64,000 nucleotides of DNA from Lepus europaeus (lineage: Eukaryota; Chordata; Mammalia; Lagomorpha; Leporidae), in NCBI RefSeq assembly GCF_033115175.1, contig NC_084850.1:104639939-104703938 (forward strand), read 5' to 3'. A model generated the notes under the pieces. It saw nothing but the letters and a program-made list of their open reading frames with translations. It was not told where the DNA came from and searched no databases. Made by a program: the position numbers and the translations under genes. Positions 32,788 through 46,120 of the stretch are shown here, one piece after another (position 1 is the first letter of the stretch; each line of letters starts with the position of its first letter).

Positions 32788-33270
32788 GGACATGAAGGTT
32801 CTACCACAGTGGATTCAAATGTGAGAAGAGAAGTGGAGGCGACGGGATGCTCTCTCAAAGTACGTGCTGCCACAGTCTCCCAGGCAAGGAGAACCAACTA
32901 GCTGGACAAAACTGAACTCACAACTTAGCATCTTGCCATCTGAAGCTTGACAAACTAGTATCTGCTGTAAAACAACCTATGTGGTATGTGAATAATAGTA
33001 TTCCTGAGCAAGACATGGCTTTCATTACTTTTTAAAAATTTGTGTCTCTTTAGAAACTAGCCTATAAAATATCACCATTACATGTAGATTTGAAGAGAAA
33101 AAAGAATCTGTTGGACTTGTTGCCCAGTGTTAGCCTCTGTTTAAATAAGGTGTTATTCATTGTGCTTTACAGTATAGTACTGATAATTAAAATTGTATTA
33201 TAGCTTCAATAGTAAGGCTTTTCGTTTTTAAAGATATCCTTGCAATAAACTGAAGAACCACAATGCCCTT
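32788..33270 (+). other. FUNDC1: FUNDC1 3' UTR, probable
   Basis: The AT-rich region follows the stop codon and is free of SINEs. The first canonical AATAAA is at 33244-33249 (TGCAATAAACTG), implying cleavage near 33265 and a 3' UTR of about 480 nt. Later AATAAA motifs at 34145-34150 and 34699-34704 could support longer forms. Transcript data would settle which is used. Confidence 0.65.
33244..33249 (+). terminator. FUNDC1: Poly(A) signal AATAAA, likely for FUNDC1
   Basis: A canonical hexamer 457 nt after the stop codon, the first in the 3' UTR. A GT-rich stretch (CCCTTGTGTGGAAGG) follows from 33267, as expected for a downstream element. Confidence 0.6.
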
Positions 33271-34729
33271 GTGTGGAAGGCTTTAGAAATAATAGAATTA
33301 TTAAAGATGTTAAATAGATTCTGCTGATGGAATCAAAAACCAATTTTTAGGTTTTTTTTGCAATTCTTAACTTTGCTTATTTAATAACTGTACATTTCAA
33401 AGAAGGCTCTTCTAAGGAAAGGTAAAACATGGTCTAAAGCTCTTTGTCCTTTTTTGATGTCTGTCATTTTTAAAATATCTTCTTGTGTGTCAGCTTCTAA
33501 TTTGTTTTATTTGTCTACAGCCTGAGTCAGACTCATTAGTTTGAGGGTACATATAGTTGGGCCATTGGTTTAGACTATTAACTTTGAAAACACCTCCATT
33601 TTCATTCTGAAAATCCTAATTAGTTTGGCCCCTTCACCAAGAGGTAAAAATCACTTTAAAAGATTTAGTAGTGTAGTATGAATTTACTTTCTTAAGAACT
33701 TTAATTTTCTGCATTAACCATGGCATTGTAGGAGAATTGTCTCCTTGATCTAGTCTGAGATGTAACTACCAAGGCTTTCAGGCTTTTGGTAGCATTATGT
33801 TACTTGAACACTAGACCAGTTTACTTGTTTCTCAGGGCCAATGTCACACTCTCTAAAAGGTTCCTTTGCCCAAAAAAAGCTTTCTGGATTTTAGTTTTGT
33901 CCACATAGTTCTAGGTTGAAATTAGGGAAGAAGGTAGAGAGCAATGTAAATTGGAGTCTTTAGACTGAAAAGAGACTTGGCAGGTATTCAGACCATGTAC
34001 TTGTCATAGGGAATTCCCTAGTCTCTTTTGTGTATTGTAAACATACAACATTTCATACTTTCTCATTATCACGAGACTCCTTAAAATTAAATGTGAACTC
34101 AAATTTATTTATTTATTCTCATTAGTGCCTCAGATACAATGCTGAATAAATCTCAGACTTTCTTAATATGAAGTGCTTTTGCTTATAAATACTTGTTGGT
34201 TCTTCTTCAAGGCTATCTCTTTCTAGTTTGCTAAGCTTTTCTTGGCTGTGGATGAAAAGGGACAAATATTCACGAGTCTGGTCAAGTCACTTTAGGTAGA
34301 ACCTTTACCATGCTTCTGTGCACCACACCTGTCTGATGTGATACAGTGAAGCAGGCTACAATGGAAAGCTCTTATAGCTGGCTCAGTTTGTTCAGTTTGA
34401 AAATGCTCATGTGTGTTCTGCGCATGATTCACTCAGAAAGGGTGTGAGGGGGTACAACATGTCTGCCCTCAAGCTTTCAATTGAATAGATATCCAGATAT
34501 TCTTATGAAGAATTTTGTAATAATACTAGAATATGAGGACCTGACAAGTGAGGGGTACCTGGAAAGATAGGTACTTTGAGAGTCCTTATATAGAAATGAA
34601 AACTTTGAGAGATAGCACTTTATTTATTTATTTTGCTATTGTAACTTCTTTTTAGAATATTTACAAGAATAGTCACTCTTTTGTTTTAGCCTTAAGTCAA
34701 TAAAAAGTTTTATTTGAAAAACAGACTTG
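33271..34729. other. Downstream of FUNDC1, no gene seen
   Basis: AT-rich sequence that may include longer FUNDC1 3' UTR forms (AATAAA at 34145 and 34699). No repeat recognised. Confidence 0.45.
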
Positions 34730-35043
34730 GGGCTAGCACTGTGGCGTAGTAGGCTAAGCCTCTGCCTGCAGTGCTGATTCATGTCCGAGCTGCTCCTCTT
34801 CCAATCCAGCTCTCCTTATGGCCCGGGAAGGCAGTAGAAGATGGCCCAAGTGCTTGGGCCCCTGCACCGGCATGGGAGACCCAGAAGAAACTCCTGGCTC
34901 CTGGCTTTGGCCTGCCCTAGCCCTGGCCATTGTGGCCATTTGGGGAGTGAGCCAGCAGATGGAAGCCTTTTCACTTGCTTGCTCTCTCTTTCTCTATCTC
35001 TCTGTAGTTCTACCTTTCAAATAAGTAAATAAATCTTAAAAAA
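34730..35043 (+). mobile_element. CSINE, downstream of FUNDC1
   Basis: GGGGCTAGCACTGTGGCGTA to TTTCAAATAAGTAAATAAAT. Confidence 0.9.
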
Positions 35044-35383
35044 AGGACTTTTCTAGCTATTGCAAATGGAATCTACTCAAATTGGATTTTGACTGTTTTT
35101 TCCTTTTTACATTTTTCTCAAGCACTCAGTGAATAATGTATCATCAAACTTAAAGAGAGTGTCCAAACAGAATTTCTCTCTTGCCAAGGCAAATAATCAA
35201 TCAGTTCTCTAGCCAGTGGGATTAGAGCATGTCAGTGAGACAATAGCAAGAACCTTGGCTGCGTTGTACATCTCACAAGAAATGAATTCATCTGCCGAAT
35301 CATTTGATTCAGAAAACTTCTTTAGTAGAACATGATCACAGCATCAGAATGTGTTACTTTGGCAAGAAAGAAATGAGCTTTAC

Positions 35384-35725
35384 TTTTTTTTTTTTTTTAA
35401 AGATTTATTTATTTATTTGAAAGAGTTACACAGAGAGAGAAGGAGAGGCAGAGAGACAGAGAGAGAGGTCTTCCATCTGCTGGTTCATTCCCCAATTGGC
35501 TGCAGTGGCTGGAGCTGTGCCGATCTGAGTTAGGAGCCAGGAGCTTCTTCCAGGTCTCCCACGTGGGTGCAAGGGCCCAAGGACTTAGGTCATCTTCTGC
35601 TGTTTACCCAGGCCATAGCGGAGAGCTGGATTGGAAGAGGAACAGCCGGGACTTGAACTGGTGCCCATATGAGATGCTGGCACTGCAGGCGGCAGCTTTA
35701 CCCGCTATTCCACAGCACCAGCCCC
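35384..35725 (-). mobile_element. CSINE, antisense
   Basis: T run, then AAAGATTTATTTATTTATTT, to TTCCACAGCACCAGCCCC. Confidence 0.92.
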
Positions 35726-36002
35726 TGTTTGCTGTTAACAGCAGTAAACCATTTTCCTGTTAGTCACTATGATATCTTTCAGGTGATATTTTCTCTCTGG
35801 GTTAAACATAGATCTAAAATATTATCAGAACTAACCACAAAAGGTATCAAATGAGCTCTCTGATCCAAGCCATTGATCAGTAAATAACTGGAAGCCCAAG
35901 AATTTGCTACTTTTCAACAAAGTCATATATTAGTCATGTGAATTATTTCATCTTACACCCTAATAAAAGGATTACCAAGTAAGGTCTGAAGAATGATGAC
36001 TT

Positions 36003-36345
36003 GGGCTGACACTGTTGCTCAGCAGGTTAAAATCCTGGTCTACAGTGCTAGCATCCCATATTGGTGCCAGTGTGAGTTCTGGCTACTCTACTTACAATCC
36101 TGCTCCCTGCTAATGTACCTGGGAAAGCAGGGAAGGATGGCCTAAGTCCTTGGGTCCTTGCACCACCTTGGAGACCTGGAAAAAGCTCCTGGCTCCTGGC
36201 TTTGGCCTCACCTAGCCCTGGCTGTTGCAGCATATTGGGAGTAACCAGAAGATGGAAGACCGCTCTCGCTCTCGCTCTTGCTCTTTCTCTTTCTCCCTCT
36301 CTCTGTAACTCTGTCTTTCAAATAAATAAAATAATCTTTCTTAAA
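36003..36345 (+). mobile_element. CSINE
   Basis: TGGGCTGACACTGTTGCTCA to TTTCAAATAAATAAAATAAT. Its simple tract includes CGCTCTCGCTCTCGCTCT, an unusual CpG-bearing variant. Confidence 0.9.
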
Positions 36346-36359
36346 GAATGATGCCTCGT

Positions 36360-36680
36360 GCCTCACATTCATTCAGGTTTTACTATGAACCAGGCAGTGT
36401 ACTAGGCATTTGTGCTTCATTTTTATGTATACATTTGTAAGTATCTGTTGCAGTGTTTGAAAATATTTGTGTGCAAATGTGAGATCTTATCAGTGCTCTC
36501 GCTAATTCTCCCATTCCTGGTAGTACTACTTGTTCTGCCTCCTGTTCTTGCAGTTTTCTCCCACTGCATTGGACACTACTTCAGGTAGTCTTCGTGTTAA
36601 TCAATCTTAAACGCATAAAGCATGTAGTGTAGTGCTTTGCCCACAGTAGATGTTCAGTTCATGTGAATGAGTACAGAAGC
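36360..36680. mobile_element. MIR-like fragments
   Basis: TACTATGAACCAGGCAGTGT and ACTAGGCATTTGTGCTTCAT resemble one MIR core; GTGCTTTGCCCACAGTAGAT resembles a second. Weak, diverged matches. Confidence 0.4.
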
Positions 36681-37189
36681 ATGTGAAAAGCATATTACAG
36701 TGCTAAATTTAATGTCAACCTAATAAACTGTGTTTCTTCTCTATATAGCAGCCCAGTAAGTCAGAGACTCCATCAGAAATGAGTTGGTGAGACCTGGTTG
36801 CTGTGAAAAGCCTATATAGCTTACCTTTGTCTAAAATGAGGATTTTTATGTTTGCAGCCAGAAAGACTGTTCCCAAGATTTATTCACACTTGAGTATATG
36901 AACTATAGCTATCTTGTGCCTGGGTTTTGGAAGATATATAGGGACATTTTGACATGTTATTTTTTTATTGCTGCAGTCCTCTCCACCCCCTCTTCACATA
37001 AATGGACTATTTTTTATAGTGCTTTCTTATTTCAAATACAGTACAAATGAAATATGTTAATTATAGAAAAAGAAATCACCAGGAAGGTTGCCTTTATTAC
37101 TTTAAATATTATACTTTAATTTTTCTGTCTTCATTTGCCAATGTTAGTTAATATCTTCTAATTCTATCCAATGAGAGTTAAAGGCAGTA

Positions 37190-37508
37190 GGAGCTGGTGC
37201 TGTGGTGTACTGGTAAAGCCGCCACCTGCTAGTACCAGCATCGTATATGCACACCATTTCATGTCCCGACTGCTCCACTTCTGATCCAGCTCTCTGCTGT
37301 GGCCTGGGAAAGCAGTACAAGATGGCCCAAGTGCTTGGGCCCCTGCATCTGCATGGGAGACCTGAAAGAAGCTCCTGGATCCTCGCTCCTGGCTTTGGAT
37401 AGGCCAAGCTCCAGCTGTTGTGGCCGTTTGGGGAGTGAACCAGTGGATGGAAGATCTCTTTCTCTGCCTCTCTGTAACTACCTTCCAAATAAATAAATTT
37501 TTAAAAAA
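37190..37508 (+). mobile_element. CSINE
   Basis: GGAGCTGGTGCTGTGGTGTA to TTCCAAATAAATAAATTTTT. Confidence 0.9.
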
Positions 37509-39351
37509 GATAAAGGCAATAAAGCATCTCTTCCCTCCTAATTTTTGTTAAATTATTATTTTAATGGTAAATTCAAATGATAGAATTCTATACAATTATT
37601 TTTTCTGAAAAGAAACCTTTTATTTAATGAATACAAGTTTGATAAGTACAACTTTAGGAATAAAGTTATACTTCCCACCATACCTGCCCTCCAACCCACA
37701 CTCTCACCCCTCCTCCTCCCTCTCCTATTCCTAGTCCCATTCTCCATTATGATTCATTTTCAATTAACTTTGTACACAGAAGACTAACTATACTAAATAA
37801 AGATTCAACAAACACACACAACTGTTTGAGAAAAAGTTTTATAGTTAACTCTCATAAGACAACTTATTAAGAACAGAGTTCCTACATGGGAAGTTAGTGC
37901 ACAGTCACTCCTGTTGTTAATTTAACAATAACACTCATATATGGTATCAATGACCACCTGAGGCTCTTGACATGAGCTGCCTAGGCTATGGAAGCCTTTT
38001 GAGACCACAAACTCCGTCAGAATTTAGGCAGGGCCATAAGCAAAGTGGAAGGTCTCTTTTCCCTTTAGGGAAAAGTACATCCTTCTTTGATGGCCACTTC
38101 TTTCCACTGGTGTCTCACAGAGATCCTTCATGTAGGACATTTTTTGCCACAATGTCTTGGCTTTCCATGCCTGGAATGCTATCATGGGCTTTTCAGCCAG
38201 ACCAGGATGCCTTAAGGATTGATTCTGAGGTCAGAGTGCTACTTAAAGCGATTGTCATTCTAAGAGTCTGTTATGTGGACTGTTCCCACGTTGGAACATT
38301 CTCTCCTTTTTAATTCTAACTATTATTATTATCAGACACTTGATCCTATTTATATGATCCCTTTAACACTTAATCCTATGTTCACTTTAACACATTGTTA
38401 ACATTTAACAATATCACTTTAGCACATGAGATGGCATTTTTACCACCCAGCTTAATGGGGTTTGAGGTCCCATGACAAGTTTTTAAACTGTACCCTTAGA
38501 AGTAAGTTCATTGGAATATATGCAGAACTATACAGCTTTACAGTTCCAAACTTCCTCCTCCCTCTCTTATTCCCACTCTTTTTACTGAGATCAATTTCAA
38601 TTGACTTTATACACATATGATTATGTTAAGTAAAAGTTCAACAAATATTAAGAAGAAAAAAAAACTGTTCCTCAACAGTTGAGACAAGGGCTGTTCAACT
38701 CATTGCTACTCAAAGTGTCAATTTCACTTCTACAGATATCACCTATTAGTTATCATAGATCACGGAGAGCATATGGTAATTTGTCTCTTTGGGACTGGTT
38801 TATTTCATTAAGTATGATATTGTCCAGATTCATCCATTTTGTTGCAAATGACCAGATTTCATTCTTTTTTTACTGCTGTGTAGTAGTCCATAGTATACAT
38901 ACCCCTTAATTTCTTTATCCAGTCTTTGGTTGACAGGCTTTTAGGTTTATTTCATGTCTTAGCTATTGTGAATGAGCTGCAATAAACATGGGGGGGGGGT
39001 GCAGATAACTTTGATATGCTGATTTCATTTCTCTTGGGTAAATTCCCAGGAGGGGGATGGCAGGGTCATATGGTAGGTCCATATACAGATTTCTGAGGTA
39101 TCTCCAAACTGTCTTCCATAGTGACTTTACCAGTTTACATTCCCAGCAACAGTAGATTAGGGTACATTTTTCCCCACATCATCTCCAGCATTTGTTGTTT
39201 GTTGATTTCTGTTTGAAAGCCATTCTAACTGGGGTAAGGTGAAACCTCATTGTGGTTTTGATTTGCATTTACCTGATGGCTAGTGATCCTGAGCATTTTT
39301 TCATGTGTCTGTTGGCCATTTGGATTTCCTCTTTTTTTCGTTTCTTTGTTT

Positions 39352-39673
39352 TTAAAGATTTATTCAAAAGTCAGAGTTACACAGAGAGAAGGAGAGAGGG
39401 AGAGAGAGAGAGAGGTCTTCCATCTGCTGGCTCACTCTCCAGTTGGCCGCAGTGGCCAGAGCTGTGCCAATCCGAAGCCAGGAGCCAGGAGCTCCTTCCA
39501 GGTCTTTCACATGGGTGCAGGGGCCCAAGGAATTGGGCCATCTTGTATTGCTTTCCCAGGCCATAGCAGAAAGCTGGATCGGGAGTGGAGCAGCCTGGAC
39601 TCGAAATGGCACCCATATGGGATGCCAGCACTGCAGGCGGTGGCTTTACCCACAATGCCACAGCGCCAGCCCC
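39352..39673 (-). mobile_element. CSINE in LINE-1, antisense
   Basis: It is flanked by GGATTTCCTCTTTT at 39323-39336 and again just after 39673, an exact target duplication. Confidence 0.93.
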
Positions 39674-40220
39674 TGGATTTCCTCTTTTGTAAAATGTTTA
39701 TTTACATCCTTTGCCCATTTCTTAATTGGATGGTTTGTTTTATTGCTGTGGAGTTTCTTGATCTCTTTGTAGATTCTGGTTATTAATCCTTTATCAGTTG
39801 CATAGTTTGTAAATCATTTATCCCATCCTGTCAGTTGCCTCTTCATTTTCCTGGGTGTTTCTTTTGCAGTACAGAAACTTCTCAATTTGATGTAATCCTA
39901 TTTGTTAATTTTCGCTTTGATTGCCTGTGCCTCTGGAGTCTTTTCCAAGAAGTCTTTGCCTGTGCCAATATCTTGCAGGGTTTCTCTGATGTTCTCTAAT
40001 AACTTGATGATGTTGGGTCATAGATTTAGATCTTTAATCCATTTTGAGTGGATTTTTGTGTAAGGTGTAAGGTAGGGATCTTGCTTCATACTAATGCATG
40101 TGGAAATCCAGTTTTCCCAGCACCATTTGTTGAAGAGACTGTCCTTGCTCCAGGGATTGGTTTTAGCTCCTTGGTCAAATATAAGTTGGTTGTAGATGCT
40201 TGGATTGGTTTCTGGCATTT

Positions 40221-40830
40221 CTATTCTGACCATTGCTCTATCCATCTGTTTTTGTTCCAGTACCAGGCTATTTTGATTATAACTGCCTTGTAGTATGTCT
40301 TGAAATCTAGTATTGTGATGCCTTCGGCTTTGTTTTTGTTGTATAAGATTGCTTTAGGTATTCGAGGTCTCCTGTGTTTCCATGTGAATTTCAGCACCAT
40401 TTTTTCCAGATCTGTGAAGAATGTCTTTGGTAGTTTGATTGGTATTGCATTGACTCTGTAAATTGCTTTCTGTAGTTTGGACATTTTGATAATATTGATT
40501 CTTCCGACCCATGAACATGGAAGATTTGTCCATTTATTTGTGTCTTCTTGTATTTCTTTCTTTAATGTTTTGTAATTCTCATTGTAGAGATCTTTAACAT
40601 CCTTGGTTAAATTTATTCCAAGGTATTTGATTTTTTTGTAGCTATTGTGAATGGGATTGATCTTAGAAGTTCATTCTCAGCCTTGATATTGTCTGTGCAT
40701 ACAGATGCTATTGATTTTTTTGTGTTGATTTTATATCGTGCTACTTTACCAAACTCTTCTATGAGTTCCAATAGTCTCTTGGAATATTTTGGATCCTCTA
40801 AGTATAGAATCATGTCATCTGCAAATAGGG
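40221..40830 (-). pseudogene. LINE-1 ORF2 reverse-transcriptase region, degraded
   Basis: The catalytic F-A-D-D-M box is readable on the - strand at about 40811-40828. Downstream pieces include [33 protein letters not shown] and [20 protein letters not shown], in different frames separated by stops. Confidence 0.85.
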
Positions 40831-41147
40831 ATAGTTTTACTTCCTCTTTCCCAATTTGTATCCCTTTGATTTCTTTTTGTTGCCTAGAGGCTCTGGCTAA
40901 AACTTCCAGGACTATATTAAATAGTAGTAGTAAGAGTGGACATCCTTATCTGGTTCTGGATCTCAGTTGAGAATGCTTCCTACTTTTCCCCATTCAATAG
41001 GACGTTGGCCTTGGGTTTGTCATAAATTGCCTTTATTGTGTTGAATGTTCCTTCTACACCCAATTTGCTCAAGAGTTTTCATCATGTATAGATGTTGTAA
41101 TTTATCAAATGCTTTTTCTGCATCTATTGAGATAATCATATGGATTT

Positions 41148-41474
41148 TTTTTAAAGATTTATTTATTTGAAAGGCAAAGTTACAAAGAGGCAGAAGCAGT
41201 GAGAGAGAGAGAGATCTTCCACCTGCTGGTTCACTCCCCAGATGGCCGCAACAGCTGGAGCTATGCTGATCTGAAGCCAGGAACCAAGAGCTTCTTCTGG
41301 GTCTCCCACGCAGGTGCAGGGTACTAAGGGCTTGGACCATATTCTACTGTTTTCCCAGGTCATTAGCAGAGAGCTGGATTGGAAGTAGAGCAGCCAGGAC
41401 TTGAACTGGCTGCAATATGGGATGCCTGCACTGCAGATGTCAGCTTTACCTGCTGTGCCACAGCGCCGGCCCCA
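41148..41474 (-). mobile_element. CSINE in LINE-1 ORF2, antisense
   Basis: AATCATATGG occurs before it (about 41135) and right after its head (about 41475). Confidence 0.93.
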
Positions 41475-42185
41475 ATCATATGGTTTTTGTTCTTCAGTTT
41501 GTTAAAATGATGTATCACATTGATTTGTGAATGTTGAGCCATGCTTGCATACCAGGGATAAATTCAACTTGGTCTGAGTGGATGATCTTTCTGATGTGTT
41601 CTTGGATTCAGTTGGCTAGAATTTTGTTGAGTATTTTTACATCTATGTTCATCAGGTAAATTGCTCTGTAGTTCTCTTTCTCTGTTATATCTTTTTCAGT
41701 TTTAGGAATTAAGGTGATTCTGGCTTCATAGAAAGGATTTTGGGAGGATTCCCTCCCTTTCAATTGTTTTGAATAACTTGAGAAGAATTGGAGTTAGTTC
41801 TTCTGTAAATGTCTGGTAGAATTCAGCAGTGAAGGCAACCCATCCTGGGTTTTTTGTTGTTGGGAGGGTCTTTATTACTGATTCAATTTCCATCTTGTTA
41901 GTGGGTCTTTTTAGGTTTTCTGTGTCTTCATGGATCAGTTGTCCAGGAATATATCCATTTCTTCTAGGTTTCCCAATTTGTTGGCATACAGCTCTTTGTA
42001 GTAATTTCTGATGATTCTTTTTATTTCTGTGGTGTCTGTTACATTTCCTTTTTCATCTCTAATTTTATTGATTTGGGTCTTCTCTCTCCTTTTTTTGGTT
42101 AGTTGGGCCAATGGTATGTCAATTTTGTTTATTTTTTCAAAATACCAGCTCTTCGTTTTGCTGATCTTCTGTATTTTTTTTTGTT

Positions 42186-42523
42186 TCAATTTTTTTTTTG
42201 ACAGGCAGAGTGGACAGTGAGAGAGAGAGAGACAGAGAGAAAGGTCTTCCTTTGCCGTTGGTTCACCCTCCAATGGCTGGCGCGGCTGTGGCCGGTGCAC
42301 CGCGCTGATCCAAAGGCAGGAGCCAGGTGCTTCTCCTGGTCTCCCATGGGGTGCAGGGCCCAAGCACTTGGGCCATCCTCCACTGCACTCCCTGGCTACA
42401 GCAGAGAGCTGGCCTGGAAGAGGGGCAACCGGGACAGAATCCGGCGCCCCAATCGGGACTAGAACCCGGTGTGCTGGCGCCGCAAGGCGGAGGATTAGCC
42501 TATTGAGCCGCGGCGACGGCCTT
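42186..42523 (-). mobile_element. Young GC-rich CSINE in LINE-1 ORF2, antisense
   Basis: TTGTTTCA flanks both sides (42181-42188 and about 42522-42529). The head is GGCTCAATAGGCTAATCC in complement. Confidence 0.93.
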
Positions 42524-42814
42524 GTTTCAGTTTTGTTGATTTCTTCTCTAATTGTAATTATTTCTTTTCTCTTACTAGTTTTGGGTTTGGTTTGTTGTTT
42601 TTCTTTTAACATTGCTTTTGGTGTCTCCCATTAGTTTTGATAATGTTGTATTGTCATCTTCATTTGTTTCCAGAAATTTTTTGATTTCTTCTATGACCCA
42701 CTCTTCATTCAGGAGCATGTTGTTCAGTCTCCACATGTTTGCATATGTTCTAGAGATTCCTGAGTTGCTGATATCCAGCTTCATTGCATTGTGGTCTGAG
42801 ACGATACATAGTAT

Positions 42815-43078
42815 GATTTAGATTTTTTTGAGGTTTTTTTTGTTGTTGGATCCTATGGCAGTTTTATTTTAAATGCTTGGAAGAACAGTTTTCCATAATG
42901 CTTGTACTCATTTACATTCTTTGCAGTAGCAAGATCTATGTCTTTTTTTAAAGCTTTTATTTAATGAATGCAAATTTCACAGGTACAACTTTAGGAATAT
43001 AGTGTTTCTTTTCCCCATACCCTCCCTCCCAACCTCACTCCCATCCCACCTCCTACTCCCTCTCCCATCCCAAGTTGC
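42815..43078 (-). mobile_element. Nested LINE-1 3' fragment(s)
   Basis: AAAGCTTTTATTTAATGAAT and GTACAACTTTAGGAATATAG, then a CCT-rich tract, repeat the 3' UTR terminus seen at 37610-37740, but here inside ORF2. A second 3'-end-like piece (GGATCCTATGGCAGTTTTAT) precedes it. Confidence 0.75.
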
Positions 43079-43217
43079 TGAGACTTGCTTTTATTGCCTA
43101 GCATGTGGTCAGTTCTAGAGAAAGTTCCATGTACTGGTAAGAAGGATGTGTATTCTGCAACTGTGGGATGAAAAGTTCTGTAGATATCTGTTAGGTCCAT
43201 TTGGTCTATAGTGTCGA

Positions 43218-43799
43218 TTAAATCTGTTGTTTCCTTGCTGATTTTCTGTCTGGTTGATCAACAATTACATCTTGCTGTTGAATTGATCCCTTAATTATTA
43301 CATAGTGTCCTTTGTCTCTTTCAACAGTTTTTGTGTTAAAGTCTATTTTGTCTGATATTAGGATGTCTACAGGAGCTCTTTTTTGGTTTCTGTTGACATG
43401 GAATATCTTTTTCCAACCTTTCACTTTCAATCTGCATGCATCTTTGTTGGTGAGATGTGTTTCTTGTAGACAGCAAATAGATGGATCTAGTTTTTTAATC
43501 CATTCAGCCTGTCTGTGTCTTTTAACTGGAGAATGAAGGCCATTTACATTCAAGGTGACTATTGACAAGTAACAACTTTGCTCTACCATTTTCCCAAAAA
43601 TATCTCTATTTTCTATGTTGGATTTCCTTTTTATTTTTATTGGGAGATTTTCTTCCTTTACTTTCTTCTGTGATGATGACCATATTTTGTATTTCTCTGT
43701 GCAGCACATCCTTAAGTGTCTTTTGCGGGCTGGACGGGTGGTGACAAATTCTTTCAATTTCTGTGGGTTATGCAAGGTCTTTATTTCACCTTCATTCAT
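43218..43799 (-). pseudogene. LINE-1 ORF1 end and ORF2 endonuclease start, degraded
   Basis: One open stretch shows the ORF1 C-terminus (LHNPQKLKEFVTTRPA) running into the ORF2 endonuclease N-terminus. There SIVTLNVNGLHSPVKRHR, CCLQETHL and GWKKIFHVN are visible. The ORF1 stop that normally separates them has been lost or frameshifted. The endonuclease motifs N and QE(T/H)H are present in sequence, but the rest of ORF2 is interrupted. Confidence 0.85.
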
Positions 43800-44413
43800 A
43801 AATCAAAGCTTTGCAGGATATAGTATTCTGCATTGACAGTTCTTTTCTCTTAAAACTTGGCATGTATCTTGCCATTCTCTCCTAGCCTGTAAGGTTTCTG
43901 AGGAGAAGTCCACTGTAAATCTAATTGGAGATCCTCTGAAAGTAATCTGGAATTTCTCTCATGTGCATTTTAGAATATTTATCTTTTACTGTGATGAGTT
44001 TGACTACAAAATGTTGTGGTGAAGATCTTTTCTGTCCCTTTCTTTCTCCAAATTAAGGAAGTTTTCTGGTATTATTTCACTAAAAAGGCCTTCTAATCCT
44101 TTCTCTCTTTCCATGTCTTCGGGAACTCCTAGAACCCGTATGTTGGGTCTTTTGATAGTATCCTGTAGATTACCAACAGTGTTTTTTTAATTTTTCTTAT
44201 TTCCTCTTCTTTTCTTTGGTCTGACTGTATAATTTCCTGTGCTTTGTCTTCTAAGTCAGATATTCTTTCTTCTGCATCACTGATTCTGTTTTTAAGCCTT
44301 TCCACTGCATTTTTTATTCACTCTATTGAATTCTTCCTTTCATTTTGATTTCTCTTTAGGATCTCAATTTTGTAGGAGAAATTTTCTTTCATGTCCTGTA
44401 TGGATTTCAATCT

Positions 44414-44600
44414 TGGGCCTCTGCACCTGCGTGGAAGACCCAGAAGAAGCTCCTGGCTTCGGATCAGCTCAGCTCCAGCCATCGTGGCCAATTGGGGAGT
44501 GAACCAGCGGATGGAAGACCTCTTTTTCTCTGTCTCTCTGCCTCTAATTCTCTCTCTGTGTAACTCTGACTTTCAAATAAATAAATCTTTTTAAAAAAAA
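44414..44600 (+). mobile_element. 5'-truncated CSINE in LINE-1 ORF1
   Basis: It starts at TTGGGCCTCTGCACCTGCGT and ends CAAATAAATAAATC plus A tail; about 185 bp. Confidence 0.9.
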
Positions 44601-45781
44601 TGGAGAGAATGCAGTCCTAGTTCGTGCATTTGCTTCTGATTACTTCTATTTAATCTTATGATCATTTTTTTAAATTCCATTTCCAGCATTTCTTCAATCT
44701 CATCCTCTGAACAATCTAGTGTGAAGTGTTTTATTCTTCTAGGGGCATCATGTTGTCTTTCTTATTCTTGTTTCTTCAATTGGTGCGTTTGTTGTTTGGC
44801 ATTTGTAGACATACTTGTTGGTTTCTTTTTTGTTTTTTTTGCTGTGGTAGCTTTTATCTTTGTACTATGCCTCTGCAGATAAGTGGAGTGTCTGCTTTCA
44901 GTGACTATCAAGAGGCCTGTGGTGGGTGTGGGCAGGGAGCTCTGTTCAGTTCTCCAGTGTCAAGGGCATGTCTAAGGTGACACATCCAGATTTGGCATGG
45001 TAAATCCCCCCCCCCTTTTTTTTTTTAATCAGAAGGGAGGTTTACCTTTGCTCAGCTGATCTCCTCTCCTCAAAGGAGACCGGTGCCTGGACACTAGCCC
45101 CAGTGGGTATAATATTTGTCCGTTCTGCCACAAGAACCACACAAAGGATCTGCGCAGTCCTCAGTGTATGCTCAGATTCCCCAACAATGTCCCCCTCAGC
45201 AGGTAACCAGGGAGCCCTGAGCATGTGGAGCCTCCCACAGTGACTGCCCAACATCTCAGCCACACTGTGAGCCCTCCCACACAGCCTCAGTGTTTTCACA
45301 GTCTCAGCACACAAGCCTCCCACAGTATTGAGCACCCATCCCCTTGTCTGTTCTCCCCACCAGACTCAGGAGTCTCCACTTGGCTAGTTGCTAGGCGCGG
45401 ACATAAGCTGGTACAGCTGTTATGTATGTCCAAAATGACGCCTGCTATATTGGCTTGCTACAGGATGCCATTGCAGGGTGATCAGGGAGAGAGAAATGTG
45501 CCCCTCCTTTTTTTTCTCCTCTAGTTGGGCAGGTACACTATCCCCCACAGGGCTCCAAGTTGGGTTCCCTCTAGGCTCTTCCTGCATTTTTATTGTCAGT
45601 GGCTTGGGCTGCTGCAGTCTGGTCTCGCCTCACTCTCCAATGCTGGTGGGGAAGCTCTTGGCATTTGGGGTCCTGAGTTGCGCGAATCCACACCTTCCAC
45701 ATAGGTCCACTGTGTCCTTCTAATTTGTATAGTTTCCTTTGCTGTTTTCTCCCTCTTACCTAGGATTGCATTCTCTCCACT

Positions 45782-46120
45782 TTTTTTTTTTAAAGATTTA
45801 TTTATTTGAAAGTTAGAGTTACACAGAGAAAGAAGTAGAGGCAGAGAGACAGAGAAAGAGAGGTCTTCCATCTGCTGATTCACTCCCCAATTGGCCACGA
45901 TGGCTGGAGCTGAGCCGATCCAAAGCCAGGAGCCAGGAGTTTCTTCTGTATCTTCCACGTGGGTGCAGAAGCCCAATATTTGGGCCATCTCCCACTGTTT
46001 TCCCAGGCCGTAGCACAGAGCTGGATAAGAAGTGGAGCAGCCAGGACTCGAACCGGCACCCATATGGGATGCTGGCACTGCAGACGTAGCTTTACCCACT
46101 ACGCCACAGTGCTGGCTCCC
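45782..46120 (-). mobile_element. CSINE in LINE-1 5' UTR, antisense
   Basis: CTCTCCACTTTTTTT occurs on both sides (45773-45787 and 46121-46135). Confidence 0.92.
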